Shown: in pieces, positions 20,936-32,060 of the stretch
Layout: each line of letters starts with the position of its first letter
How positions within the stretch are numbered: position 1 is the stretch's first letter
Assembly: GCF_000247695.1 (NCBI RefSeq)
Contig: NW_004624805.1
Span: 2,723,629 to 2,787,628 of the forward strand
DNA length: 64,000 nucleotides
Direction: 5' to 3'
DNA from: Heterocephalus glaber
Lineage: Eukaryota; Chordata; Mammalia; Rodentia; Bathyergidae
Notes under the pieces: generated by a model
Told to the model about the DNA's origin: nothing
Database searches by the model: none
What the model saw: the letters and a program-made list of their open reading frames with translations, nothing else
Program-made: the position numbers and the translations under genes

Positions 20936-22021
20936 GGGAGAAGAGAGGAATATTGTATTCCAATAATCTCACCTGTCTCCACTCTCCATCCTGTCTGTAC
21001 CCACTCATGAATTCCAAGCTTATCATTCCTGTGTTCTTTTTGAAAAAAATAAGAAAATATGCTACATTCTATATTCTAGGAGCTTCTCCTAACTGAACCC
21101 TCTTTGCTTTTAATCATGAAAGTATTCCAAGTTCACTGTAGACTTATACAAAATATAGAAAACATTTTGTGCTGAACAGCACAAAAACATTTTGGACACA
21201 TGTTGTTTGATAAATTCCTGTGAATTAACTGAGCTAAACAGTCAAATGATTGTGTTTGGTGTGGGTTCACTGGAATCGTCTTTAGGATTCTTAACCCTAC
21301 ACATACCTTATTATTTTGATTTACATGTTCTAATTATTATTTCTATTTTAGTAAACACACTTCCTCTTGAAGCTCAGTATTTCCTTAGGAGTATGACACC
21401 TGGGAGGATGGGATACAGGAAGCCACGAGACACTTTGTCTCCTTAACAGAAAATAGGCTTCAGTCCCAGGGAACACCGGAAAGACCTCCTTAGCCCTGCC
21501 CGGCCAGGGAGGAAGGGCTCATGTCCGCAGCCGGAAGTGCTCATCTCTCTCACACCGGCTCCTGGGGAGAGAAGGGTGCTTCACCAACACCACAGTGCAG
21601 CGCATCTCCCTCTCCCTGGAGCCTTGGAGGTGCTGCACACTTTCAGCCAGGCTTAGGCTTTGTACCACCGGCCCCTGATTGAGAGGTAGAGAGGGATGTG
21701 TTTAAAGGAGCAGAATGGAAAATGGCAATAAGGCCAGCTGGCTTTTTTAAAAGACACCTTCTATGTTCCCCTTGATAGAAGTGTTTTCCATAAATCATCT
21801 CAATTGGTGGCCACAGTGGCTCTAAGAAGTAGAGCAGGAATTACTGTTTTAATAAAGACACAGGAACCCAGAGATGTGAGGCCAGTCGGCTACAGGGCTG
21901 GGGATTAGGGAAACAGAAACTTCCTTCACACATAAGTATGGACAGAGGTTTCAGAGAGTGGAAACCCCCTGTACTCCAGAGTCTACACACAGCTAAATGC
22001 CTTGTGTTACAAGGACTCAGT
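20936..22021. other. Unique sequence with a possible MIR at about 21800-21910
   Basis: TTTTAATAAAGACACAGGAACCCAGAG then GGCCAGTCGGCTACAGGGC resembles a MIR core in antisense, at low confidence. The remainder is single-copy, with a GC-richer patch at 21470-21660 and no gene. Confidence 0.35.
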
Positions 22022-22480
22022 GTATTAGTTATCTATGGCTGTGTAACAGATAACTCCAAAAGCATGGTGGATTAAAACAAACAACATGCATTACTTCAAG
22101 TTTCTGTGGACCAGGAATGTGGGTGCAGGCTGTAACTGGGTGCCTGTTACACTCCATAAAATAAAATACAGAGCTCTTCTAAGTCTGAAATGGAAGTGTT
22201 GGCTAGAACTGTGGCCACCCCAAGGATCGACTGGAGGAGAATCAACTCCAAGCTCACTTATGTGGCTGTCAGCAGGCCCAGGCCTAAGAGGTGCTTGGCC
22301 AAAGATACCCATCCTTTGCCATGTGGGACTCTGCATGAGGATATTCACAATATGACAACTTGCTTTACCAGAGCAAGGCTGAGGGGGGTAGGAGGAGACA
22401 GAGAGAGCCGAGCCTTTAATCTTGAAAGTGACAGCCTGTCATTTTTGCCAGGTTTTTTGGTAGAAGCAAATCACTAGGTA
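22022..22480. mobile_element. Old MaLR/ERVL-related LTR
   Basis: It begins GTATTAGTTATCTATGGCTGTGTAACAGATAAC and continues TTACTTCAAGTTTCTGTGGACCAGGAATG, TGTAACTGGGTGCC, CCAAGGATCGACTGGAGG, CCAAGCTCACTTATGTGGC and CCATGTGGGACTCTGCATG. This is a familiar old mammalian LTR read from its 3' end. The exact subfamily is not assigned. Confidence 0.55.
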
Positions 22481-23750
22481 TGGTCTGTACTCCAGGGGAA
22501 AGAATTACAAGGGTGTGCATACGAAAGGTGCAGCTCATTAGGAGCCATTTTGGGAGCTGCTCACTCCACTCAGCAACCTCCTTGAAGATTTTATTTTATA
22601 TGTGTTTCATGGTGATATTTTTCAGCATTTCAACAATTCAACAGGATCTTTTCATTAGAAAATGTAAATGACTTTCTAGCATCCCAAAGGCAATAGACAA
22701 TAACAAGGTATCTGTTATGGTGGAGCTTAATTTTACTTTCTTTGGAAAAACAAAAACCCAATGGGTTAGAGAAACCTAGTATCTGTGGTGTAAGAATGAT
22801 TAACCTCCACTAGGCATTAGAGGTCTTTAGAGGAAGGTCGTGTTATATTTCAATGCCTCTTCCTAGACAAAAATAAGAGTTGTTAAAAGTTGGGATGGAT
22901 GTGACCAAGATTCCATGACAGAGATGGACATCTGAAGCTCTCAGGACAAAATTACCATGAAGTCAGGAATAGATGGGACTGTGTTCAGGGCCCTTTGCCG
23001 AGTCCAGGGGTTGAAGGAGAACCGTAGTTCTGCCAGCAGATTTCAGAACCTCTCCTCAGCCATCCTGGAAAATGCTTTTGCCCCAGTGGAAAAGGCATCA
23101 TAAGTGAATGTACAGGGGTCCAACATTGGGATCCCAGCCCATGGCTGACCTGAGCCAGCCTTCATCCAGTACAGGTCCCAACACACGAGCCTTTTAGGAA
23201 CACACTTAATCCATAGCACCGAGAGTCACCTAGCTTTTTACCATCCATGCTCTTCGGTTACATCTCATTCCTTCTAATATATGAAAGATTTGGGCAGTAG
23301 GTCTGGCCAGACCCCAGGAATCTGCATGTCAGACAAGTAACTGGAATGTCCATAAGGGTTCCTTGGGCCGCATTTTGAGAGTTGGTGCTCAGGGACTGGA
23401 ATTGTCCTACAGCCCAAGGAGCCACTGCCTTGCATCGTCACCAAAGGGTAGAAGCAGTGTGTGGTAGCTACTGCATTTGCTTTTACGCATGTACAGGTCT
23501 TATATCCTCCTTAGTAGCCTTTGTATATGCTGAGAACAAGAAAGTTGGTGGCAGGCAGTGAGCTCCTGAGTTAGATTTTGGCCCAGATGACTTACTGCAC
23601 TGTTTTTCATCGACTTAAACAGACAAATAAACGTGATACTGTCTGCAGAGATGGCTTTATACAATTACAAAACTCAAGTCATGTTTTCTATTTTCCCCAG
23701 TATGAGGAAGCGAAGTGACATGTACACATGCCTGAGACTGCCTCCTAGAA
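22481..23750. other. Unique sequence
   Basis: Single-copy DNA. No open frame above 70 codons, and no repeat is recognised with confidence. Confidence 0.4.
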
Positions 23751-23751
23751 T

Positions 23752-23985
23752 GGTTAAGACTCAAATGCTGGTACTCGACTTCTGGGTTTGAATCTCAGCC
23801 CCAGAACTCAGGAACAGACCAGTTTCCTGTGTTCTTGAAGCCAGAGTTTCGTTACTGATAAATGAGGGGGAAGATGGTTTTGCCTTCACCCCAGGATTCT
23901 CGATGCCATTACGAGATATTACAAATAAAGTGACTGGCTCCATATCTGGTACATGGTAAGCCCTTATTTTATCATCATCCAAAGG
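23752..23985 (+). repeat. MIR SINE, nearly full length
   Basis: TGGTACTCGACTTCTGGGTTTGAATCTC opens the tRNA-related head. CAGTTTCCTGTGTTC then TTACTGATAAATGAGGGGG gives the conserved core, and GTGACTGGCTCCATATCTGGTACATGGTAAGCCC the 3' tail. Order and spacing are those of MIR. Confidence 0.65.
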
Positions 23986-24349
23986 AATGGCTATTTAAGT
24001 ATAATTCCTAATGCTTAGAAAGATTATTGGCACTTTGCATACACTTGGAAAATGCTAGATATCCCAAGAGATAGTTATGTATCTTAAGAAAATCTGAAAA
24101 CCTTTATATCATGGTCCATCGGTTCCCTTTCCCAGGTCCCCTGGAGCTACTGTGGTTCATCTTCAAGGAAAAAATCTCAAGGTCAGATGCAAGGGACTGC
24201 AAAGGGTCCAACTATTTTTCTGCTGGCACTGTTAGCAATCTACACAGGCTTTTCTCTGGTTTAAGTCTATGAGGTTGATGATTGTGGTGGTTGTGCAGAG
24301 CAATGTGGCTCTATCTAGGAGCTTCTTTCCTGACTTCAACCTTGGCATC
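23986..24349. other. Unique sequence
   Basis: Single-copy DNA before a MaLR LTR. No gene is seen. Confidence 0.4.
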
Positions 24350-24710
24350 TTTTATGGTTTGGGTCTGGATGCCCCCCAAAGCCTCATGTAGTCATAGGTG
24401 GCCGAATCTAGAGTGTGTGATGCTGAGGTTAAGGGTGGGTGATTACTAAATCAGTCCACTGATTGGTTTGGCACTGCCTTCATCCTGGTAACCTAGATAC
24501 AGTATAAGGGACAGAGAGAGGCTTGTCTTCTCCCCTGTCACCTTTACTGTCTTTTGCCACCGTTAACTGTTGCCCCTGTGCCACCCTGCCTTGGAGCCAG
24601 CTGATAATGGGCTGAAACCCCTGCGAACTGTGAGCCAAATAAAGCTTTCCTCCTTTAAATTTGGGTGTCGGGTATTTTGTCTCAGCAGTGAGAGAAAAGC
24701 AGCTAAGCCA
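24350..24710 (+). mobile_element. MaLR-type solo LTR
   Basis: Full-length LTR in sense: U3 start TTTTATGGTTTGGGTCTGGATG, CCCCCAAAGCCTCATGTAG, a purine and pyrimidine middle, then GGAGCCAGCTGATAATGGGC, GTGAGCCAAATAAAGC (poly(A) signal AATAAA of the LTR) and GGTATTTTGTCTCAGCAGTG, ending CTAAGCCA. The possible duplication (GCATC and GCTCT) is decayed, indicating age. Confidence 0.85.
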
Positions 24711-25171
24711 GCTCTCAATCTGTGCCTCCATTTCTGGCCTTCACAATCGGTAGAACATTGCTAGTCTACATCTTGCGGAAAGACACTGTAGGGACGGATG
24801 GCAGGCAGACACCACCGTGGTCATTGAGGGCATTGACTAGGAGCCTCCCACAGTGTTCCAGCCCTGGGCCAGCTATCAGAGTGCCATTCCCATTACAGGT
24901 GGGGAAGACAGGCCCTGCTCTGAAGCCGTTCTGTGGCCGCCAAGGTTGCAGGGAATTTGTGTTTCCACTCCTCATTGATTTCTGAACCTCTTTCCTGCAT
25001 TAGTTATCTCTGCCCCATCTTGTTTCGTCGGCATGGTTGTCTCTCTTCAATGGCTGCTTTCTAATGCTCAGATCTGCACCCCTGTCCTAAACCAAGTGTT
25101 CCTTATAGCAGCTTCCTGCTCCTCACTCATCTCCAGCCCTGGACTCACATGCTGCTGAAACCTTTTCTTCA
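24711..25171. other. Unique sequence
   Basis: Single-copy DNA. A diverged MIR-like antisense piece may occur at 24840-24960, but I cannot support it firmly. Confidence 0.35.
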
Positions 25172-25446
25172 CATGCCTACGGAGTCACTTTCCTGTCCCT
25201 GGGACAAAATACCCAACACCCACATCGTAAAGGAGGAGAGGTTCATTTTGGCCCACAGTTTTAGGCAGAAGTGGCATGGCAGAAGAAAGCTGGTCACATC
25301 ATAGTGTAAGGAAGCTCAAAAAAAAGGGAGGGCCTGGGAACAAGAATATACCTGTCCAAGTCATGTCCCTGTGGCCTGGCCCTTTTGACCAGGACCCACC
25401 TCTGAACATGAGACTTTGGGGAACATTTTAGATCTAAACCATAACA
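25172..25446 (-). mobile_element. MaLR-type LTR, internally deleted
   Basis: Reverse-oriented LTR starting near ACGGAGTCACTTTCCTGTCCC, with GGGACAAAATACCCAACACC, GTTCATTTTGGCCCACAG and GGCATGGCAGAAGAAAGCTGG, and ending GGGGAACATTTTAGATCTAAACCATAACA at 25446. It is about 90 bases shorter than the 361-381-base copies in this window, so an internal part is lost. Confidence 0.8.
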
Positions 25447-26021
25447 GCCTTGGTCTGCTTTTTGTGATCTGATTTTGTATTCACTCTTGGATTTAATGAT
25501 GACTTAAGAATGGCTTTCAGTTACCAAACCCATTGGAGACTTTTCCATCCAGCTTCCTTAGCATCATGATGACATCCTGGATCCCTTGGTTTCTGCCCTG
25601 GGCACTGTCCTGCCTTCTCTTTTTGTTGTCCAACTGTTCTCTTCTTGTTAGGATTATGTAAAAGTAAATGTCATCTGTCAAGATTCTTTTTTTGATCATT
25701 TTCTCTTGCTATGCTCATTCATCCCTTGACAATGGTGTTCTCTTTTATAATTTCAGATCTGTGCTAAATCAATTAAGAATTATCTCAAGATACCAAATTC
25801 ATGTAGAACTTATCTTCTGAAATTCAGGCCCCTATTTCCCACTGCCACTTGGATATTGTGCTTGGGGTGTCAAAATCAGTATCTCCTAAAGCCACCCATT
25901 GCCTGGAGATCAGTTCCTCTGCTAACCCCAGATTAACCCCGTACTTCCATTTTCTTTCACCTTCTGCTTTTCATCACTAATACGTCCCTCATAATGCCTC
26001 CTGTCCTTGCTTCTTTTTAGC
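25447..26021. other. Unique sequence
   Basis: Single-copy DNA up to the target site of the complete MaLR element. No gene is seen. Confidence 0.4.
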
Positions 26022-26026
26022 ACTGC

Positions 26027-26397
26027 TGTTAGTTTAGATTAAGAATGTCCCCCACAGGCCTCATAGGCAAGGCTATTTGAATGTGATTGAACCATGTGAG
26101 TGATGTAGCTGATTTGCTGTTAGGAGATGGAATCTGGTCAGAAGAGGCTGGTCACTGAGGGCATGACTTGGAAGGGTGTATCTTCCTCCCCATTTCCTCC
26201 TTTCTCTCTCTGATTCCTGACCACTATGATATGAGCAGCTCTCATCTGCCCAGGCCATTCCACCATGCCACTTCTGTGTTTAAGCCTCCCAAACATGGAC
26301 TGAAACTTCTGAAATGGTGAGCCAAAATAAACCTCTACTCTTTGTAGTTGTATGTGTCAGGTATTGTATCTCAGTGATGAAAAACATGACTAAGACA
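26027..26397 (+). repeat. 5' LTR of the MaLR element
   Basis: Starts TGTTAGTTTAGATTAAGAATG and ends AACATGACTAAGACA. It contains GCAGCTCTCATCTGCCCAGG and GTGAGCCAAAATAAACC (AATAAA signal). Confidence 0.9.
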
Positions 26398-27838
26398 GAT
26401 TTTGGTACCAGAAGTGGGGTCATTGCTGTGACTACCTGACCATGTGGTTTAGAAGCCTTTGGAACTAGTTTGTGGGAGGGATTTGGAAAGGTTTGGTGAT
26501 GCCAGCTAGAAAATCCCTAGGACACTGTGAACTGAGCTATATAGGAGAGTGTAGCAGGAGCTCAGAAGGCCAGAATACTGAAAGAAATGCAAGTGGTAAA
26601 AGCCAGGTTCAAGTTCTTGCTGGGAACAAGGACTCCATTGGCAGCTGGACTTGAGATCCGTGTGTTACATTCTGGCAGAAAATGTGTCTATAATTTGCTC
26701 ATGTCCTGAGTTTTCAGGTAACTGAGCAGGGCAGCAGGATATTTAGGTAGAAAAAATTTCAAGGCAGCCCAGCATTCTCGCTGTGTTATGGGTACTAGAG
26801 GGGGTGATTTAGCTAGCTCTACATTAAGAATCAAGAGTAAATGGTGCAGTTGAGTGACTTTAAAAGTTTTGAGTTTCACCAGAAAGAAATCACCTGTAAA
26901 ATTGAGACCTGTAAAATTCTCACCCAGGACAGGTTGGTTACTGCAAAGATTAACACTAAAAAGAAGCCAACTGCTTTGCATCAGAACAACAGCAAAGATT
27001 CCTTGAGAGCATTCCAGAAGTCAGCAAGACTCCAAATTCACAGGCTCAAAAGTCCAAAAGTGAAAGGCTTTGCTTTGAGAGGAGAGCCCCAGGGCATCTT
27101 GCTCATGATCTGGTTCCCTGGGATTTGTTTCACAGTGCTCAGCTATCCAGGCACTCAGAGGCAACTATAGCCATGATGCAAGGGGGCTTGGTTATTGCTT
27201 GAGCAGGTGGCAGATCTTTACACCATCCACGTGGTGCTGATTTTACAAGCATCCAGAATGCAAGAATTGTGAGGTCGTGAAAGCTTCCACCATGATTTCA
27301 GAAGAAGGCCTGGGAGGCCAGGCATGTGCCCTGAGAGGGCAATGTGTAAAACTATGAGAGTGAAGCCAAAGGTGCCGTGGAGACCCCAGGAAGTGGGAGA
27401 AGCCAGGAAAGTGGAATATTCATAGGCAATGAGCCAAGCCACCCCGGAGGAGAAGCCGTGAGTGCTGCAACCAGCAATGCCATAGGCTGCCCAAATCATT
27501 TGGAGTTCACATCTTTGCCCCAGATGCTGGATATGGAGCTACAGGATTTAAATGTTTGCCCTGCAGGGTTTCAGTCTTTTTTTTTTGATCCCATTCCTTT
27601 CTATCCCGTTCCTCCCATTTGGAATGGAAATGTTTACCTTGTGCCATTGTATGTCAGTAGTGTTTAACTTTCTTTTTGATTTTTACAGGGGCTCACAGCT
27701 AAGAGTTTGCTGTGAATCTCAGAGCGATTTTAGACTTGGCCTTTTTAGCAGTGCTAGAGTGGTTAAGACTTCAGCAACTTTTAGAGATGAAGTAAATGTA
27801 TTTTGCATAAAGAGAGACTGGAGGGGCCTGGAGAAGAA
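26398..27838 (+). other. Internal region of the MaLR element, non-coding
   Basis: It begins directly after the LTR with GATTTTGGTACCAGAAGTGGGG. That is the primer-binding-site side motif (TTGGTACCAGAAGTGGGGT) shared by MaLR internal regions of many mammals. Open frames are at most 109 codons, on either strand, and show no gag or pol motif. The region ends before TGTTATGG of the 3' LTR. Confidence 0.85.
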
Positions 27839-28218
27839 TGTTATGGTATAGATCAAGAATACCTCCCAGGGCCTCACGTGCTCATAGGTGGGGCTTGTAT
27901 AAGGTGAATGAATCATGGGATTGCTACAGTTGACTTGCTGTTAGGAGGTGCAGTTTGGTTGGAAGAGGTGGGTCATGGGAGCCATGAAATGCAAGGGTAC
28001 GTATCCTGCCTCATCCCCCTGTTCTCTTCTTACTTCCTGGCCACCATAACATGAGTGGCTTTCCTCTGTCTATGCCTTTCCACCACATTGTTTCTCTGTT
28101 TAAATTTGCTAAACACAGACTGAAACTTCTGAAACTCTGAGCCAAAATAAGCCTCTCCTCTTTTAAGTTGCAGATGTTGGGTATTGTGTCACAGCAGTGA
28201 AGAAAGTGATTTAAACAA
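27839..28218 (+). repeat. 3' LTR of the MaLR element
   Basis: Starts TGTTATGGTATAGATCAAG and ends GAAAGTGATTTAAACA. It aligns over its length with the 5' LTR, differing by scattered substitutions and small indels. The divergence between the two LTRs gives an insertion age if measured. Confidence 0.9.
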
Positions 28219-28267
28219 CTGCTTTGGTCAGGCCCTTTTATCTGACTTAAGCAATTCTAGTAGTCTC

Positions 28268-28440
28268 CCCACTGCCCTGGCGACAGAGCCCAGGGCCTTG
28301 CACATGCTAGGTAAGTGCTCTACCTCTGACCTACTTTCTCAGCCCTTTAAAAAGTTTTTATTTTGGGACAGGGTGGCCTCCAACTTACATCCTTCTGAGT
28401 AGCTGGGGTTATAGGAGTATGTCACCACCCTGCCCTCCAG
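28268..28440 (-). mobile_element. B1-dID SINE
   Basis: Inverted dID first (GACAGAGCCCAGGGCCTTGCACATGCTAG, GTGCTCTACCTCTGACC), then the linker CTCAGCCCTTTAAAAAGTTTTTATTTTGGGACAGGG, then B1 (GTGGCCTCCAACTTACATCC, GAGTAGCTGGGGTTATAGG). Confidence 0.75.
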
Positions 28441-28905
28441 TAGCCTTGATCTTTTTCCTTCAAGTATTTGTCTTAACCTCTCCTCTACACCATGTCTTGA
28501 TTGATATTAAAATTTTATATTGGTTTATAAATCTCACTACCAACTAAATTGAGGTTAGTTGCCTTAGTGGGACAGTCAAGCCTTTCCCAATTTATTTCTA
28601 TCCTATCTCAGGTTAACTCTTCAGACTAGCCCTTCTTATTCATCAAGATATTCCCTGATAATTCTTCCTTCACGGGACAATGAGTTATTGAATGCCTCTT
28701 ATGAGAATGGTTTTAGATGCTAAGAATATATGATAAGGAGCAAGACAGACAAAATTACTATAGTCACAGATTTTGTGTTTTTGTAGGCTTCAGATTTCGT
28801 ATTATTTACAGAATTTATATTTGGTAAAAGCAATGACCTAAAAAGATTTTCTTACCCTTACTACTGTTACTACTTACTTCCATTCTCATCTTCAAATTCT
28901 ATTGT
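28441..28905. other. Unique sequence with an L2-like piece at about 28680-28790
   Basis: AATGAGTTATTGAATGCCTCTTATGAG then GATGCTAAGAATATATGATAAGGAGC resembles the common mammal-wide 'tatttattgagcacctactatgtgcc' repeat, at low confidence. No gene is seen. Confidence 0.35.
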
Positions 28906-29040
28906 ATTAGCCAAACTTTGCTGCAATGACAAACGGCCATAAAATCTCAATGTTCTCGTCTCAAAAGAAGAAGTACAAATGTCTGGAAAATAGATGAAAA
29001 AATGCTCAACATCTTTAGCCATCAAGAAAATATAAATCAA

Positions 29041-29129
29041 GGGCTGGGGATTTAGCTCAGTGGTTTCGCCGCCTGCCTCGAAAGCACAAGGACCTGAGTT
29101 CGATCCTTGGTACCAAAAAAAAAAAAGAA
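29041..29129 (+). mobile_element. ID SINE with 17-bp target duplication
   Basis: Body GGGCTGGGGATTTAGCTCAGTGGTTTCGCCGCC through GAGTTCGATCCTTGGTACC and an A tail. The flanks AAGAAAATATAAATCAA (29024-29040) and AAGAAAATACAAATCAA (29130-29146) match at 16 of 17 positions. The internal A box TAGCTCAGTGGT and B box GTTCGATCC are intact, as in tRNA-derived Pol III SINEs. Confidence 0.92.
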
Positions 29130-29204
29130 AAGAAAATACAAATCAAAACTGCTTGAGAATTCAGCTCACCCCAGTCAGGATCACTGTTATTTAAAAAAGT
29201 AACA

Positions 29205-29290
29205 GGGCCAGGGATTTACCTCAGTGGTGCCATTGCCTGCCTCGCAAATGAAAGGTCCTGAGCACGATCCCAGGTTTTAAATAAATAAAT
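29205..29290 (+). mobile_element. ID SINE, diverged, with short target duplication
   Basis: GGGCCAGGGATTTACCTCAG to GAGCACGATCCCAGG, then an AAATAAATAAATA tail. AAAGTAACA occurs at 29196-29204 and 29291-29299. It is the older of the two ID copies in this L1, judged by its mutated A and B boxes. Confidence 0.85.
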
Positions 29291-29946
29291 AAAGTAACAA
29301 ATGCTGGTGAAGATGTAGGGCAAAAAAGAATTTTTATACACTGTTAGCAGGAATGTAAATTATTGCAGCCATTATGGAGAACAGTATGGAGTTTCCTCGA
29401 AAGGTTTCTCAAAAGCAAGACCCAGCTATATCACTCCTGGGTATAGAATTTAAGGAATTAAAGTCAGCATATATAAGCGATATGTATATACCCATGTTTT
29501 TGTGACACTATTCTCAACAGACAAAATATGGAACCAGCCTAGGTGCCCATTACAGGTAAATAAAGAAAATACAGTATATATACATGGTGGAATATTATTA
29601 AGCCGAAAAGGAGAATAATGTCATGTCATGATTTTACAGGAAAATGGAGGGTATTGAAAGTCATCATGTTAAATGAAATAAGACAAACTCAGAAAGATCC
29701 GTATCACATGCTTTCTGTCAAAAGTAGAATCTGGAATTTTTTTTTAAAAAGTGACCTGAAAGTACTAAGGGACTGGTAGAGAAGGACAAGAAGACTTTGA
29801 GGAGGGAGAACAGAGAGAGGAAGGAAGAGAATATAGTTGGGAAGAGAGACAGGGTCAAAGCACAATAAGTCCCTGTTTGGAAATGTCACAGTGAAACCCA
29901 TTAACATGTACAATTGATACACATTAATAATTATTTAAAATCTCAG

Positions 29947-30307
29947 TGTCTTAGTTACTTTTCTCTTGTTGCTGAGACAAAATACCCAACACGCAAAGTT
30001 AGAGGGGAAAGGGTTTACTTGGCTCACATTTCACAGAGGTTTCAGTCTGTAATCAGCTGTCTTGCAGAGGAGAAACTGTTTGCAGCAGCCAGAAGGTAAC
30101 AAAAGCAACAAGGGACCTTAACAGAGTCTTTCTGCCCCTTTTGTCCCATCCAGACTACCAGGTTAAGGAGGTGCCAAACCCATCACTCTCATGTAGTGGC
30201 TTAATAATCACTCGCCCTTAATCCCAGCATCACACAATCCAGATTCAGCCACTTCTGAAAAAGACTGCATGTGGCTTTCTGGGGACATCCAGACACAAGC
30301 CATAACA
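29947..30307 (-). mobile_element. MaLR solo LTR with target duplication CTCAG
   Basis: A 361-base reverse LTR starting TGTCTTAGTTACTTTTCTCTTG and ending CCAGACACAAGCCATAACA. CTCAG at 29942-29946 is repeated exactly at 30308-30312. It landed at the right-hand junction of the L1, in its duplicated target sequence. Confidence 0.9.
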
Positions 30308-30440
30308 CTCAGTGCCTGAAACAGCAAGTACTTCTTTCTTACATACTGGTACGTGGATTGGCTGGGAAAGATATGCCTCAGGCTGAGAATTAACCAAATT
30401 TGATCCCCATGTTCCTTTCTATTGGACAGGCTACAACAAC

Positions 30441-31425
30441 CCGGGACATGTGACTCCCACGGTGAGATCAGAATCTCCCAGTGCCGTGAGTGGAGGCCTG
30501 TGTTCTGAGGTTTGGACTTGGAGTTGGCTCTTCTGATCTAATTCCACAGATAGGAAATTCACACGGGCAAGACCAGCATGGTGGGTGAGCAGCTTGCTCC
30601 TCTCTTGACGGTGAGAGGGAGGAGGCACTGACTCTACCACACCTATGACCTTAAGGACAAGACTCTTCTTTATCATTTATGTTTTAGAAGTTGCAGCAGA
30701 GATTTTGGTGTGCATTCTGTGTTTCAGTCTATCTAGGTTGATACTGTACCCATCCACAAATGGAGGGACCTTGCAACTCAGCACTTCCCAGCCCATCTCT
30801 AACGCTATGGTTGTTACAGGTATTTTACACAATTTAAAATGTAAAGTTTTCATTTTGATTTTGAGCAATCATATGCATTTCCATAAAATGAAGAGGAAAA
30901 CTCCTGCCATATTTTCCTGTTTGGGTGCTCTCCATTGCTTTCTGAAGACCCAGGCTCCTATCTGTTAGCATTTCCCTTCATCCTGAAGACTCCTATTTAG
31001 CATTCACTGTTAGCTGACAGGTCTCCCCCACCTTTGTCTCCCCCACCATCTGTCTTCCAGGATCTTTATTTTGCTTTCATTCTTGCTGGGTATTTGAGCC
31101 CGATGTAAAATTTGAGAGTGGCATATTTCAGATTTAAAGGTTTCATTCTATCTGTCCTGGCCACCTTTCTTCCTGACAACTTTTTTCACTCTCTAACCCC
31201 ATTGCCTATGCCAGGAACTCCCTTCCCTGAACTCCTTTATGTTACCAAGCAGGTGCCTACTTTGCTTAGAGACTCACTGTTCTATTTCATCTCAGGAGAA
31301 ATTGCCTGGTCACTTGTAATATGGGAAATTACTGGAAGGAGACAGGTCACGGCTGACCCCACTGCTCTGTAGGCAGAAGAGACAACTCCATCCCTATTTC
31401 AGGTGATGTGCTATATATCTAGAAA
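30441..31425. other. Unique sequence
   Basis: Single-copy DNA. Frames up to 107 codons (30645-30968) have no domain or splice support. No repeat is recognised. Confidence 0.4.
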
Positions 31426-32060
31426 AATCTGAGAGATCCTACTAAGAGGACCAGTGAGATAATTTTATAAAATAGCCAGATACAAAATACATTTACAAAA
31501 TTAATACTTTATGCTAGCAATAAAAAGTAAAAAGTATAAAAATTTTATATTATCATTTATGTATTCAATAGACTATGCTGGCTAGGAGCTATTCTTTTAG
31601 AAGGAAAAAACCCCTAGAATTTCATTTGTATCACATACAGAAAAAATTCGTATGGATTAAGATGCAGTGTAAAAAGTTAAATAATACAAGTGCTGGAAGG
31701 AAACTTAAGATACTACTACTTGCACTGTTTTGGGTAACTTCTTAGTAAGACAGGAAATACAATAGCCAATAAATGAATGAAAAGATACAATACAAAAATA
31801 TACATAACATAATATTATGTATTTATATGTATTTGTATGAGACACATTTATATGTATATATGCACACATATTCAACTATATACAAATTTTTGAAATTGTA
31901 TAGTAAAAGACACACTAAATAGAATCTAAAATAAATAATATGCACAAACAAAAAATATCATACATAGTGTATATAAGCAGCACACTTTATATATTTTGAA
32001 ATTCTACTTACAAAAAAGTGCAGGATGATTGAACAAAAAAATGGGCTGAAGTCTAAGTAG
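31426..32060 (+). mobile_element. Degraded LINE-1 ORF2 region
   Basis: ATAGCCAGATACAAAATACATTTACAAAATTAATAC followed by ATGCTAGCAATAAAAAG matches the ORF2 stretch '..gcaggatacaaaatcaacatacaaaaatc..ctagcaatgaac..'. The remainder is very AT-rich with many stops. Borders are uncertain. Confidence 0.5.

Larger units (their letters stand above)
26027..28218 (+). mobile_element. Complete MaLR (ERVL-related) element: LTR, internal, LTR
   Basis: Two same-orientation LTRs of 371 and 380 bases bracket 1441 bases of internal sequence. The bases just outside, ACTGC at 26022-26026 and ACTGC at 28219-28223, are identical 5-bp target duplications, as made by retroviral-type integrase. MaLRs are non-autonomous LTR retrotransposons mobilised by ERVL-group machinery. 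No gag, pol or env frame is kept, which is normal for this group. Most other MaLR copies in this window are solo LTRs, so an unrecombined copy is notable. Confidence 0.92.
28953..29936 (+). mobile_element. LINE-1 3' fragment (ORF2 end and 3' UTR)
   Basis: It follows the end of L1 ORF2 closely: AAATGTCTGGAAAATAGATG, AAAAATGCTCAACATC, then GCTCACCCCAGTCAGGATCAC, GTAAATTATTGCAGCCATTATGG, ACTCCTGGGTATAG and CTCAACAGACAAAATATGGAACC, and finally 3' UTR. Copies of TAAAATCTCA at 28940-28949 and 29936-29945 are the likely target duplication. Two ID SINEs interrupt it. No intact frame remains. Confidence 0.8.
28906..30440. mobile_element. Old LTR host of a nested insertion stack (two halves)
   Basis: The left half (28906-28952) reads TGTATTAGCCAAACTTTGCTGCAATGACAAACGG and ends AAAATCTCAATG. 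The right half (30308 to about 30440) resumes with CTCAGTGCCTGAAACAGCAAG and GTACGTGGATTGGCTGGG. Joined in thought they are a continuous old mammalian LTR ('..accccaaaatctcagtggcttaaaacaacaa..'). Everything between was inserted later. Confidence 0.65.

Noticed and set aside
29041..29113. tRNA-like sequence with A and B boxes
   Set aside because: It is a tRNA-derived ID SINE with A tail and target duplications, not a tRNA gene; the fold outside the boxes and the CCA-side stem are not kept.
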